Shown: positions 35,330 through 44,338, counted from the stretch's first letter. The stretch: 64,000 bases of DNA from Ruminococcoides sp052118065 (GCA_052118065.1 JBQKHY010000012.1:8946-72945), one strand, 5' to 3'. Notes: generated by a model from the sequence alone, not told the origin. Numbers and translations: made by a program.

Positions 35330-35542
35330 ATGGATAAAACAAAAGAAGCTTTTGCAGAGTATAAAGACGTTGTCACAGTATGCGAGGTAATGGAAATGTT
35401 AGGTTTGGGAAGAGTAGCTGTCTATCGCTTGTTGCGTGAAGGAATCATCCGCACAATCAGGGTAGGCAAAAAGTATATCATTCCCAAGCAGAGCATTATC
35501 GACTTTATCTCAACAGGAGAATCATTTTTTAGAAAGGGTTAA
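35330..35542 (+). CDS. Excisionase-like HTH protein 3
   Basis: A 70-aa paralogue (KDVVTVCEVMEMLGLGRVAVYRLLREGIIRTIRVGKKYIIPKQSIIDFI). ATG 35330 follows TAGGAGGA. It ends 5 bp before the integrase, the position of xis in Tn916-like elements, so it is the best candidate for the working excisionase. Confidence 0.8.
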   Translation: MDKTKEAFAEYKDVVTVCEVMEMLGLGRVAVYRLLREGIIRTIRVGKKYIIPKQSIIDFISTGESFFRKG

Positions 35543-35547
35543 TTATT

Positions 35548-36717
35548 TTGGAAGGAAGCTTAATAATAAAAGGCAATTACTACTATGCCAAATTTCGTGT
35601 CAACGGCAAACAGAAAATGATTGCCACGAAGATACCCGTTAAGGGTAACAACAAACGCCGTGCAATTGAGAAGATGAAAGAAATCATTGAGAGCTACAAG
35701 GATATCAACCTTGAATGCGACGATGTTCTTTTTACCGACTTTCTCGACAAATGGCTGAAAGGTATCAAGGGAATCATAAAGCCCTCTACGTGGGAATCCT
35801 ATGACAAGACCGTGAGCGGCAAATTAAAGCCCTATTTTGAGCTAAAGAGATACAAGTTCAAGGATATGAAGCCGGAGGTTTTCACCAAGTATTTTGTGTT
35901 TCTTTCTCAACACGGCAAGTCAAACGGCAAGGGCGGTTTAGGATATAAAACGGTCAAGAATATCCGTGGCGTGCTGTCATCGGCGTATGAGTACGCTCTT
36001 GAGAATCGCTATGTTAATGAGAATCCGGTATTAAGGAGTCGTATGCCGTCATTTCCGCACAGCATCAAGAAGGACGTACCCGAGTACAACGCACAGCAAG
36101 TCAGGAAGCTTCTGCTTTACGCAAAGGAACACGAGAGCCATATCTACATATTCCTGCTTCTTGCCCTCTATACAGGGCTGCGAAAGGGTGAATTGCTCGC
36201 CTTAACGTGGGAGGATATAGACTACGACAAAAAGCTCCTGAACGTCAACAAAAGCAGAACAGGCAGCCGCAAGAACGTGACAATGCAAATCACCACGCCA
36301 AAGACAAAGAGCAGTAACCGCAAAATCCCGATAAACGATTTTGTTATCGGAGAGCTGAAAGCCGAAAAGCAACGTCAGGAGGATTACGCCAAGCTGTTGG
36401 GCAACGGCTACGACAAAAGCCACGACTTCATTGTGCGCACCGTTCTCGGAAAGCCGTATGTCAATCTCAGCGCAATCAACCGTGTGGTAAACCGTCTGAC
36501 TGAGAACGCCGGCTTGCCGCATTGTACGATTCACGGATTTCGCCACTCTGTGGCGAGTATTCTTGACGACAACGGCGTACCGATTCAGGACATTTCCGTT
36601 TTGCTCGGACACGAAAGCGTAAACACCACCGAGAGAATATATATCAACCGCCGCAAGACCGCAAAGGAGGCGACGATTAACACTCTCGACAGCGCCATAA
36701 ATTTGAACATCGCATAA
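35548..36717 (+). CDS. int: Tyrosine integrase of the tRNA-Trp island
   Basis: A 389-aa integrase of the Tn916/phage type. The N-terminal arm-type domain is YYYAKFRVNGKQKMIATKIPVKGNNKRRAIEKM, the core-binding domain FTDFLDKWLKGIKGIIKPSTWESYDK. The catalytic domain has LYTGLRKGELLALTW (Arg), HGFRHSVASIL (His-x-x-Arg), GHESVNTTERIYI (His and Tyr). The start is TTG at 35548. It lies 70 bp from the tRNA-Trp repeat and would recombine the att copies at 14335 and 36789. All catalytic residues are present. Confidence 0.9.
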   Translation: MEGSLIIKGNYYYAKFRVNGKQKMIATKIPVKGNNKRRAIEKMKEIIESYKDINLECDDVLFTDFLDKWLKGIKGIIKPSTWESYDKTVSGKLKPYFELKRYKFKDMKPEVFTKYFVFLSQHGKSNGKGGLGYKTVKNIRGVLSSAYEYALENRYVNENPVLRSRMPSFPHSIKKDVPEYNAQQVRKLLLYAKEHESHIYIFLLLALYTGLRKGELLALTWEDIDYDKKLLNVNKSRTGSRKNVTMQITTPKTKSSNRKIPINDFVIGELKAEKQRQEDYAKLLGNGYDKSHDFIVRTVLGKPYVNLSAINRVVNRLTENAGLPHCTIHGFRHSVASILDDNGVPIQDISVLLGHESVNTTERIYINRRKTAKEATINTLDSAINLNIA

Positions 36718-36753
36718 AGGTGGTATAATTTTTGGTAGAATTAAAAGAGAAAA

Positions 36754-36779
36754 GGCTTCGGAAATCGCTTTCCGAAGCC
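36754..36779 (+). terminator. Terminator after integrase
   Basis: GGCTTCGGAAA (36754-36764) pairs with 36769-36779 around a 4-nt loop, followed by AAAAATG. It lies 9 bp before the att repeat. Confidence 0.75.
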
Positions 36780-36788
36780 AAAAATGAT

Positions 36789-36833
36789 TGGCAGGGGCAG
36801 AAGGACTCGAACCCTCGGCACGCGGTTTTGGAG
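36789..36833 (-). other. Right att repeat: 3' portion of tRNA-Trp
   Basis: Read on the minus strand this gives CTCCAAAACC (anticodon loop with CCA), the variable region, GGTTCGAGTCC (T-loop), the acceptor strand and CCA. It is therefore the 3' 45 nt of a tRNA-Trp gene with no 5' half, so an att fragment rather than a working tRNA. The first 23 bp repeat at 14335-14357. The 36,834-37,120 stretch beyond it has no gene or structure I can support. Confidence 0.85.
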
Positions 36834-37120
36834 CGGCTCTGATAGAGTTTTAAGTGAAAACACCCCTAAATTTTTGTTGATTTTTAACATTAATCAGTAT
36901 AGTGAATTTGTTGATAATGCTTAACATTTTTCATCTGCTACGAGATTTTAACGATTATTTGCCGTAACAAATGGTGGAACAAACTGCCGACCAATATTCA
37001 TCAAATCAAACAATAAACTGCCAGAAAAACTTTTGCTTTTCGTGTTAATTCTTTTTTATTATCGCATATTTTACAGAAATGTCAATAGTCATTATTATTA
37101 GTTGGCGAGGAGAAATGAAT

Positions 37121-37303
37121 ATGAAAAAACTTAATTATCATTTATATCTTACCGACTATGAATACAGGCAAGTTATTCATAGTTTAATTGAACTTAAAAA
37201 CAACCTCATACAAGCAGGTAAATATACAGATGTTGTTGACGACTTGCTTGTTCGTTTAATTTCAGCTAAGAAAAAGAATATAAAGATTCGCATCAAAAAA
37301 TGA
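37121..37303 (+). CDS. Small conserved element protein (paralogue of 14556)
   Basis: A 60-aa protein (KKLNYHLYLTDYEYRQVIHSLIELKNNLIQAGKYTDVVDDLLVRLISAKKKNIKIRIKK), clearly related to the product of 14556-14735. GAGGAG lies 8-9 nt before ATG 37121. Like its relative it is the first gene after a tRNA-Trp repeat. Here no tnpV gene follows; a terminator does. Confidence 0.75.
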   Translation: MKKLNYHLYLTDYEYRQVIHSLIELKNNLIQAGKYTDVVDDLLVRLISAKKKNIKIRIKK

Positions 37304-37319
37304 ATATATTATAGTACTA

Positions 37320-37350
37320 ACCTACTCAGTCATTGGAGTAGGTATTTTTT
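37320..37350 (+). terminator. Terminator after small gene
   Basis: ACCTACTC (37320-37327) pairs with GAGTAGGT (37336-37343), followed by a T-rich run. Confidence 0.85.
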
Positions 37351-37368
37351 TTGAAAAAATTTTTAAAA

Positions 37369-37412
37369 ATACCCTGACAAATGGGTACCCTTTGTCCAAA
37401 TAGGTGAAGAGG
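37369..37412 (+). repeat. Fourth copy of the TTTGTCCAAATA element
   Basis: AATACCCTGACAAATGGGTA followed by CCCTTTGTCCAAATAGGTG and AAGAGG; closest to the 31355-31399 copy. It precedes the parA leader, as the others precede the mobilisation operon of the neighbouring island. Confidence 0.65.
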
Positions 37413-37467
37413 TTTTTTTTCAAGCAATCTAAAGGACCTTTTCACTGAACCTTGAAAATTGAATATC

Positions 37468-37784
37468 ACTTCATTAAGACTTTAATTCTGATGATGTGCA
37501 AAAGTACGAGCCACAGCAGCGGTACGCCACGACCTTTCCGATTTGAAAGTGAGCGCTAACTCCGCCTGCAAGTATCGGGTTGCCCCTGATATGGCGATGA
37601 CAGTCAGAATGATAATGATACTCCTGCACGCAGCTCGGAGAGTTCCTTCGAGGGGTGAGATTCCCGTGCAACGGTAAAGCAGACCGTTACTTAATGAAGT
37701 CCCAGATAGATTTATCTGTCCGCTGGGGGTGTTGAGGACAAGTACAGCGGAAAAGTTACATAGCTGTTTTTGCAGGACAGCTAT
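37468..37784 (+). other. Structured region upstream of parA
   Basis: A non-coding stretch with ACTTCATTAAG (37468-37478) perfectly complementary to 37690-37700. Local hairpins follow: AACGGT/ACCGTT (37670-37688), CAGATA/TATCTG (37703-37718), CCGCTG/CAGCGG (37720-37750) and ATAGCTGT/ACAGCTAT (37760-37784). The G+C is higher than the surroundings. It may be a structured 5' leader of the par operon, an oriT, or parS-like sites; no known riboswitch is recognised. Confidence 0.5.
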
Positions 37785-37810
37785 TAAAACATTTGAAAGG
37801 AGGAAAACGA

Positions 37811-38635
37811 ATGCCAAACTGCAAAACTATTGCTATCTGCAATCAGAAAGGCGGTGTAGGTAAAACGACTACCACAATGAACTTGGGCATTGGATTGGCT
37901 ATGCAGGGCAAAAAGGTACTTCTTGTTGGCTGCGACCCGCAAGGTGATTTAACCGCTTGTTTGGGCTGGAAGAGAGTTGACGAGATACCTGTTACTCTTG
38001 CCACGAAAATGCATGATGTAATCCGTGACGACAGCACAAATGCTTCAAGCGGAATACTTCACCATAACGAAGGCGTTGACCTGATACCTTCCAATACAGA
38101 CCTGGAAGCGTTGGAAATGTACCTCGTTACGGCAATGAGCCGTGAGAATATTCTGAAAAGCTATCTAAGCAAGGTGAAGTCCGGCTATGACTATGTTCTG
38201 ATTGATTGCAGACCTTCACTCGGTATGCTGACTCTAAATGCCTTAACAGCGGCTGACAGCGTTGTTATACCTGTTCAGGCGCAGTATTTGCCTGCAAGAG
38301 CAATGACGCAGCTTTTACAGACAGTTTCCAAAGTGAAGTCACATACCAATCCTAACTTGTCTGTTGACGGTATTTTGCTTACGCTTGTTGATAGCAGGAC
38401 GAACCTTGCCAAAAGCACGGTGGATGCAATTCGTGATAACTTCGGAAGTGTAATCAGGATATATAAAACGAAAATTCCGATTGCAGTAAAAGCCGCAGAG
38501 GTAACTTCCAAGGGCAAAAGCATTTATGCTTATGAGCCGAACAGCAAGGTGGCATTGGCATACGCTGAATTTGCAAAGGAGGTGCTTTCGGATGGCAGAA
38601 AGAAAGAGCGACTTCGCACTGCCGACACTCGATGA
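37811..38635 (+). CDS. parA: ParA-type ATPase
   Basis: A 274-aa ParA/Soj-like protein: IAICNQKGGVGKTTTTMNLG is the deviant Walker A, VLLVGCDPQGDLT the A' box, DYVLIDCRPSLGML the Walker B. It drives partition of an excised element together with ParB. GGAGG lies before ATG 37811 (the frame opens at 37793). The downstream parB starts inside its 3' end. Confidence 0.9.
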   Translation: MPNCKTIAICNQKGGVGKTTTTMNLGIGLAMQGKKVLLVGCDPQGDLTACLGWKRVDEIPVTLATKMHDVIRDDSTNASSGILHHNEGVDLIPSNTDLEALEMYLVTAMSRENILKSYLSKVKSGYDYVLIDCRPSLGMLTLNALTAADSVVIPVQAQYLPARAMTQLLQTVSKVKSHTNPNLSVDGILLTLVDSRTNLAKSTVDAIRDNFGSVIRIYKTKIPIAVKAAEVTSKGKSIYAYEPNSKVALAYAEFAKEVLSDGRKKERLRTADTR

Positions 38636-39533
38636 CCTTTTCTCTACACAGGAAGAACGTGACGACGCACGGCTTGAAAAGATCAGGGACATTCCGCTTG
38701 ACTTGATTGATGACTTTCCCGATCACCCTTTCCACGTCAGAGATGACGAGGATATGGTGCAGCTTGTGGAGAGCATTAAGACAAACGGAGTATTAACCCC
38801 TGCTGTTTTAAGGCAGAAAGAGGACGGAAGATATGAGCTTGTCAGCGGTCACAGGCGAAAGAGAGCTTGTGAGCTTGCCGGTCTTACTACACTCAGAAGT
38901 GAGATAAAGGACTTAACCCGTGACGAAGCTATTGTGTATATGGTTGAAAGTAATTTTCAGCGTACAACAATACTTCCAAGTGAAAAAGCTTTTGCCTACA
39001 AAATGAGGTTGGAGGCAATAAAGAGGCAAGGACAACGCACGGATTTAACTTCTGCAACACTGTTGCAGAAGTCAGGAAAAACAAGCCGAGAAATTATTGC
39101 TGAAAATAGCGGTGAAAGTCACGAACAGGTTAGAAAGTATATCCGCTTGACAAATCTCATCACCGAACTCTTACAGTTTGTGGACGAAGGCAGAATTAAA
39201 ATGCGTCCTGCCGTTGAGCTTTCATACCTTGATGAAGATAGTCAGCGTGATGTCGCCCTACAGATTGATATTAACGACTGTACACCGTCGCACGACCAGA
39301 CAATCCGAATGAGAAAAATGTTTGAAAGCGGTAAGCTGACAGCAGAAGCTGTTGAAGCGATTATGTCGGAAGAAAAACCGAATCAGCGAGAGCGTATTGT
39401 GCTGCATGGTGACAGAGTGCGAAGCCTTATTCCGAAAAGCGTAAAGCTAAAGGACACGGAGGACTATGTTTGCAAGGCTTTGGAACACTACCGCAGATAC
39501 CTGCGAAGCCGAGCAGAGCGTGACGACAGGTAG
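38592..39533 (+). CDS. parB: ParB-type partition protein
   Basis: A 313-aa ParB-like protein: IDDFPDHPFHVRDDEDMVQLVESIKTNGVLTPAVL, VSGHRRKRACELAGL, YMVESNFQRTTILPSEKAFAYKMRLEAIKRQGQR, with an HTH region ESHEQVRKYIRLTNLITELLQFV. GGAGGTG stands before ATG 38592, which fixes the start 44 bp inside the parA 3' end. It is a full-length relative of the ParB-like protein at 33992. Confidence 0.9.
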   Translation: MAERKSDFALPTLDDLFSTQEERDDARLEKIRDIPLDLIDDFPDHPFHVRDDEDMVQLVESIKTNGVLTPAVLRQKEDGRYELVSGHRRKRACELAGLTTLRSEIKDLTRDEAIVYMVESNFQRTTILPSEKAFAYKMRLEAIKRQGQRTDLTSATLLQKSGKTSREIIAENSGESHEQVRKYIRLTNLITELLQFVDEGRIKMRPAVELSYLDEDSQRDVALQIDINDCTPSHDQTIRMRKMFESGKLTAEAVEAIMSEEKPNQRERIVLHGDRVRSLIPKSVKLKDTEDYVCKALEHYRRYLRSRAERDDR

Positions 39534-39686
39534 GACAAGTTATTTTTTTACTTTCCCCTTTCTCACACTCTATCCCCTATACTACCTGAACTACCCGAAA
39601 AGAAAGATATATACTATCTCATAAATTAACCTTATCTCATAAATATATCTTTCTCTAAAGGCAAACAAACGCATATTTTATTTTGA

Positions 39687-39707
39687 CGGACAGATTTTAG
39701 CTGTCCG
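39687..39707 (+). terminator. Hairpin between parB and adhesin gene
   Basis: CGGACAG pairs with CTGTCCG around ATTTTAG and is followed by ATTTTTATTATGG; the adhesin ribosome site comes directly after. It is a terminator or attenuator for transcription from the par genes. Confidence 0.7.
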
Positions 39708-39730
39708 ATTTTTATTATGGAGGTAAACCA

Positions 39731-42700
39731 ATGACAAAAGTTTTTAGCAAGAGAAACGCAAAGAGAATTACTGCGGTTGTGCTCGCACTTATCTCTATCG
39801 TTTCAATATTTTTTATTCTTCCTGCAAATGCCGCCGCAAAAGAAGTCACGGTCACATTTGACTATGCTTACGACACAGGCGGAAACATCATAAAATTCGT
39901 AAAACACACAGAACACGACGGATATGTAGTAGGAACAGTCGGAGAAGAATTGTGCAGGATTTATGCAGACGGAAAGGATGCATACTGCATTGAACCCGGT
40001 CATTCTCTCTTTTCAGGCAATACGCTGACAACCGATGCCTCGGCGGCTTGGAATGCTCTTTCAAAGGCACAGAAAAAGGCGGTAAATCTTGCACTTCTTT
40101 TCGGTAAGTCAGGAAGTGCATCAAGCCTTGTCGGTACAGACGGTCAGAAGTGGATTGCTACACAGCTTGTTGTATGGGAGTTCTGCACAGGTGGTCGTGA
40201 CGCATCAACATTTAAACTGAAAAATTCAAAGTTTATTGACGGCATCACATCGGGTGGTGCAAATCCGAATGTAAAAACCAACTACAATAAAATCATCACT
40301 AAACTTGAAGATTACAACACCATTCCGAGCTTTACTTATGAAACTTCTGCAAAGGCAAAGAGCAATGTCAATGAGTTAAAGTACAGTGACGGTAAGTATT
40401 CACTTACGCTTACGGACAGCAACAATATTTTGTCAGACTATGATTTCAAAACAACTGACGGCGTTTCCGTTTCTGTTTCGGGGAAGAAGATTACGCTGAC
40501 TTCCACAAAGGTTATTCCTGACGCTGTTGTGTTCAGCGCAACGAAGAAAATGCCGAAGGTTACGACAACGCTAATTGCCTGCGGCAGCTCATCAAAGCAG
40601 GATGTTGTAACAGGTGTTCAGTCCGATACTGAAACCAAGACGGCGTATTTTGCTGTAAAGACCTCAGCCGGAAGTCTGAAAATCGTTAAGACCTCGGACG
40701 ACGGAAAGATCGAAGGAGTGAAATTCAAGATTACGGGTGCTGATAATTACAGTAAGACGGTCACTACGAACTCAAAGGGTGAATTTCAGCTTGATGACCT
40801 CAAGGTCGGCACATATACCGTAACCGAGGTAACTGAGGATAAGTACGAAACACAAAAGGCACAGCAGGTTAAGGTTGAAAGCGGAAAAACTGCAACCGTA
40901 AAATTCAGCAATGTTCTAAAGTGTGGTGAGCTTCAGGTTGTAAAGTCCTCTGAGGATAATTTCAATGCAGGCGTGAAATTCCACCTTTACGGAACGTCTT
41001 TATCCGGGGCAAAGGTAGATGAATATGCTGTTACCGATAATTTCGGTGTTGCTGTTTTCAAAAATATCCTGGTAAGCGGTGACAAACCATATACCCTTGA
41101 AGAAGTGGATACAGCTATTCGCTATGTTGTACCGAAATCACAGACCGTTTCCGTAACCTGGGATAAGGTGGCAAAGAGAGAATTTACTAATACACTCAAA
41201 AAATTTACCATTACAGTTGAAAAGACCGATGCCGAAAAGAGAAAAGCACAGGGCGACGCTACACTTGCTGGAGCAAAGTACGGTATCTATGACGGCGATA
41301 AGTTAATTGATACCTACACAACCGATGATAACGGCAAATTCACGACAAAGGAATATGTTTGCGGTGATAACTGGACAATCAGAGAAATTGAACCGAGCGA
41401 GGGCTATCTGCTTGATGAAACTGTCTATACGGTTGGTGCAGAAGCGAAGAATTACACGGTTGAACATAACGCTGTTTCGGTCGGTGTTACAGAGCAGGTA
41501 ATCAAGGGTGATGTAGAAATTGTAAAGCATTGCGATGACGGACAGACCAAAATCGAAACTCCGGAAAAAGGAGCCGAATTTCAGCTCTTTCTCAAAAGTG
41601 CAGGAAGCTATGAAAATGCCAACCCGGATGAGCGTGATACCCTTGTGTGTGATGAAAAGGGATACGCAAAGTCTAAAAAACTCCCCTACGGCACATACAC
41701 AGTCCATCAGACCAAAGGCTGGGAGGGCAGAGATAAAATTGCCGACTTTGATGTATTTATCTGCGACAACTCAAAGCCGTACAGCTATATCATCAATGAT
41801 AAGATTTTTGAATCCTATATTAAGGTGGTTAAGGTGGATGCAGAATCAGGAAAAACAATTCCCTACGCAGGGGCAGGATTTCAGATTTATGACTCCGATA
41901 ATACTTTAATTACAATGTCGGTAAAATATCCTTCGAATATGACGATTGATACTTTCTATACTGACAGCAACGGAAGTCTTATCACTCCTGAAACCCTTGT
42001 TTACGGCAAGGGATACAAGCTTGTTGAGGTTCAGGCTCCCTACGGTTATGTGCTTGATAAAACACCTGTTTATTTTGATGTAACAAAGGAAAATTCTACA
42101 AACGAAGGCGGTGTTACTTTGATTAAGGTGAACAAAGCAAATTCGCCGCAGAAAGGCAAAATCTCAATTTCAAAGGAAGGAGAGGTTTTCTATGGCGTAA
42201 ATGTCAGTGGCGGCATTGATGAGAACGGCAACGAAATTCCGAACGTCTATCAGCCTGTTTATGAAACGGCAGGACTTGAGGGTGCAACATACGAAATCCG
42301 TGCGGCAGAGGATATTATTACTCCTGACGGCACAATACACAATAAAAAGGGCGACCTCGTTGATACAGTTACCACAGGCAAGGACGGAATTGCTATAAGT
42401 AAAACTCTTTATCTCGGTAAGTACAGCATTAAGGAAACTCACGCTCCATATGGAATGGCACTCAATGACGAAGTGCATATTGTAGAACTTACCTATGCCG
42501 ATCAGACCGTAAAGCTTACGGAAACAGCAACTTCATTTTTCAATGACAGACAGAAAATTAAGGTGAATCTTGAAAAGTGGCTGGAAACCAATGAAGAGTT
42601 TGATATTGGCACAAACGGGGAAATAAAGAACATATCCTTTGGTTTGTTTGCAGAAAAAGAAATTGTTTCTGCAAGCGGAACTTCTATTCCTGCTGACGGA

Positions 42701-43924
42701 CTTATAGAAATTATCACTCTTGATGAAAAGGGCAAGGGTTATGTGAATACAGACCTTCCGTTCGGCAGTTACTATGTTAAAGAACTTTCAACGGATGAGC
42801 ATTATATTCTCAGCGATAAAAAATATCCGGTTGTATTTGAATACGAGGGTGAAAAGACGAGTACAGTTGAGCTGACTGTAAATAACAGTGAGCCGATTAT
42901 GAATGAGCTTATCTACGGTTCGGTATCGGGCAGGAAAGTTGATGAAAACGGAGAACCTCTCGGTGGAGCTGTTATCGGACTGTTCAAATCCACAGATGTT
43001 GAGTTTACAGAGGAAAACGCAGCCTTAACAACTGTTTCTGCGGAGGACGGAAGTTTCAATTTTAGCGATATTCCTTACGGCACCTGGTATATCCGTGAAA
43101 TCGAACAGCCGACAGGCTTCGTCCTCAATGACACGGTATATCCGGTTACCGTTAATGCCGACGGCGATGTTGTGGAAATTGAGATTGTCAATGCATTTAT
43201 CCGTGGCAATATCAAGACCACAAAGGTTGACGCTGACTATCCCGACAATAAGCTGACAGGCGCAGTATTTGAGCTTTATTCCGACATTAATGCTGACGGT
43301 AAGCTTGATAATAATGATGAGCTTATCGGTGAAATCAAGGAAACCGACGTAGGTGTTTACGAAATGGACGACCTTGTTTACGGACACTATCTTGTAAAGG
43401 AAAAGACCGCCCCTGACGGCTTTGTTCTTGATGAAAACATCTATCCTGTTTTTGTTGAAACGGACGGCAAAACCTACGAGGTGGAAAATGAAGCAGGTAA
43501 GGGATTTTTGAATGAAGCAATGAAAGGCTCACTCAGAATCGTAAAGACCTCATCAGACAAAAAGGTTGAAGGCTTTTCTTTCCGTGTAACAGGTGAGAAC
43601 GGATATGATGAAATCTTTAAGACCGACAAAAACGGAGAAATTTTTATTGAGGGATTACGAATCGGCAAATATATAATTTCTGAGGTAAACAACGATGCAT
43701 CAGCCGGATATATGCTTCCTGATGACAAGGTTGTTGAGATTGAATACGGTAAGACCGCAAATGTTGAAATGCATAACGAGAAAATTCACACACCAAAAAC
43801 AGGTGACGAGAGCAATCCAAACCTCTGGCTTATTCTCGGAGGCACATCGGCAGTTGGTATTGCGGCTTGTGCGACAGCTCTTGTAAAAAAGAGAAAGAAA
43901 AACATCAAGGAGGCAGAAGAATGA
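39731..43924 (+). CDS. LPXTG-like surface protein with thioester and Cna_B domains
   Basis: A 1397-aa secreted protein. Residues 1-35 are a signal peptide ending PANAAA. A thioester-type domain follows: Cys in DAYCIEPG (~86) and Gln in WIATQLVVWEF (~140). From ~315 onward come about ten Cna_B/SpaA-type repeats, recognisable by starts such as GSLKIVKTS, AGVKFHLYG and GEFQLDDLKVGTYTVTEV and by ends YTVTE or YVVKE; these form intramolecular isopeptide bonds. The C-terminus has a sorting signal HTPKTGDESN, a hydrophobic stretch and KKRKKN, so the protein is sortase-anchored (TPKTG variant). It probably mediates adhesion or mating contact. GGAGG precedes the ATG. Confidence 0.85.
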   Translation: MTKVFSKRNAKRITAVVLALISIVSIFFILPANAAAKEVTVTFDYAYDTGGNIIKFVKHTEHDGYVVGTVGEELCRIYADGKDAYCIEPGHSLFSGNTLTTDASAAWNALSKAQKKAVNLALLFGKSGSASSLVGTDGQKWIATQLVVWEFCTGGRDASTFKLKNSKFIDGITSGGANPNVKTNYNKIITKLEDYNTIPSFTYETSAKAKSNVNELKYSDGKYSLTLTDSNNILSDYDFKTTDGVSVSVSGKKITLTSTKVIPDAVVFSATKKMPKVTTTLIACGSSSKQDVVTGVQSDTETKTAYFAVKTSAGSLKIVKTSDDGKIEGVKFKITGADNYSKTVTTNSKGEFQLDDLKVGTYTVTEVTEDKYETQKAQQVKVESGKTATVKFSNVLKCGELQVVKSSEDNFNAGVKFHLYGTSLSGAKVDEYAVTDNFGVAVFKNILVSGDKPYTLEEVDTAIRYVVPKSQTVSVTWDKVAKREFTNTLKKFTITVEKTDAEKRKAQGDATLAGAKYGIYDGDKLIDTYTTDDNGKFTTKEYVCGDNWTIREIEPSEGYLLDETVYTVGAEAKNYTVEHNAVSVGVTEQVIKGDVEIVKHCDDGQTKIETPEKGAEFQLFLKSAGSYENANPDERDTLVCDEKGYAKSKKLPYGTYTVHQTKGWEGRDKIADFDVFICDNSKPYSYIINDKIFESYIKVVKVDAESGKTIPYAGAGFQIYDSDNTLITMSVKYPSNMTIDTFYTDSNGSLITPETLVYGKGYKLVEVQAPYGYVLDKTPVYFDVTKENSTNEGGVTLIKVNKANSPQKGKISISKEGEVFYGVNVSGGIDENGNEIPNVYQPVYETAGLEGATYEIRAAEDIITPDGTIHNKKGDLVDTVTTGKDGIAISKTLYLGKYSIKETHAPYGMALNDEVHIVELTYADQTVKLTETATSFFNDRQKIKVNLEKWLETNEEFDIGTNGEIKNISFGLFAEKEIVSASGTSIPADGLIEIITLDEKGKGYVNTDLPFGSYYVKELSTDEHYILSDKKYPVVFEYEGEKTSTVELTVNNSEPIMNELIYGSVSGRKVDENGEPLGGAVIGLFKSTDVEFTEENAALTTVSAEDGSFNFSDIPYGTWYIREIEQPTGFVLNDTVYPVTVNADGDVVEIEIVNAFIRGNIKTTKVDADYPDNKLTGAVFELYSDINADGKLDNNDELIGEIKETDVGVYEMDDLVYGHYLVKEKTAPDGFVLDENIYPVFVETDGKTYEVENEAGKGFLNEAMKGSLRIVKTSSDKKVEGFSFRVTGENGYDEIFKTDKNGEIFIEGLRIGKYIISEVNNDASAGYMLPDDKVVEIEYGKTANVEMHNEKIHTPKTGDESNPNLWLILGGTSAVGIAACATALVKKRKKNIKEAEE

Positions 43925-44010
43925 AAGTGATAATTGCCGTAGCACTTCTTGTGTTTATCATCGGCGGCTTTATCTTTTTACAGATTAAAAACCACAATAA
44001 AAAGAAGTGA
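43921..44010 (+). CDS. 29-aa single-pass membrane peptide
   Basis: MKVIIAVALLVFIIGGFIFLQIKNHNKKK: one hydrophobic helix with a basic tail. The ATG overlaps the stop of the adhesin gene (ATGA), so translation is coupled. AGGAGG lies 9 nt before. A short hairpin (ACGGGC/GCCCGT) follows near 44021-44048. Function unknown. Confidence 0.65.
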   Translation: MKVIIAVALLVFIIGGFIFLQIKNHNKKK

Positions 44011-44071
44011 GAAACTATACGACGGGCGGTTTTAGCAGACTGCCCGTCAGACTTTGAAGGGAATATATGAA

Positions 44072-44338
44072 ATGGCAGATAAAACTGTAATTACAACACA
44101 ACAGAAATTCAAGGTGCTGAATAAGCTTTTTGAAGCAGGCTTCAAAACCGAAAAGGATTTGCAAAGCATAAACTTTCAAAATGTTTTCAGCATACCCAAT
44201 CTGACAGTTCAGGAAATGAGTATAATTTCCGAATTGCAGACTAACACAAAGGGCAACAAGCTCTATTCTTATCTTGGAGGTAACAATGATATGCAGGAAA
44301 AGCAGCGATTAAAAAGCGGTGGATATGATGAAACCTAA
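44072..44338 (+). CDS. Small conserved element protein
   Basis: An 88-aa protein (MADKTVITTQQKFKVLNKLFEAGFKTEKDLQSINFQNVFSIPNLTVQEMSIISELQTNTKGNKLYSYLGG). Helical, no recognised domain. ATG 44072 follows GAAGGG; the frame opens at 44054. It lies between the adhesin and the methylase-helicase genes and is likely part of the same element operon. Confidence 0.7.
   Translation: MADKTVITTQQKFKVLNKLFEAGFKTEKDLQSINFQNVFSIPNLTVQEMSIISELQTNTKGNKLYSYLGGNNDMQEKQRLKSGGYDET

Noticed and set aside
36789..36833. Complete tRNA gene
   Set aside because: Only the 3' part from the anticodon loop to CCA is present; the 5' half cannot be found next to it, so it is an att fragment.
42170..43387. Minus-strand frames inside the adhesin gene
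   Set aside because: Several short frames mirror the repetitive Cna_B coding sequence; none has a start signal.
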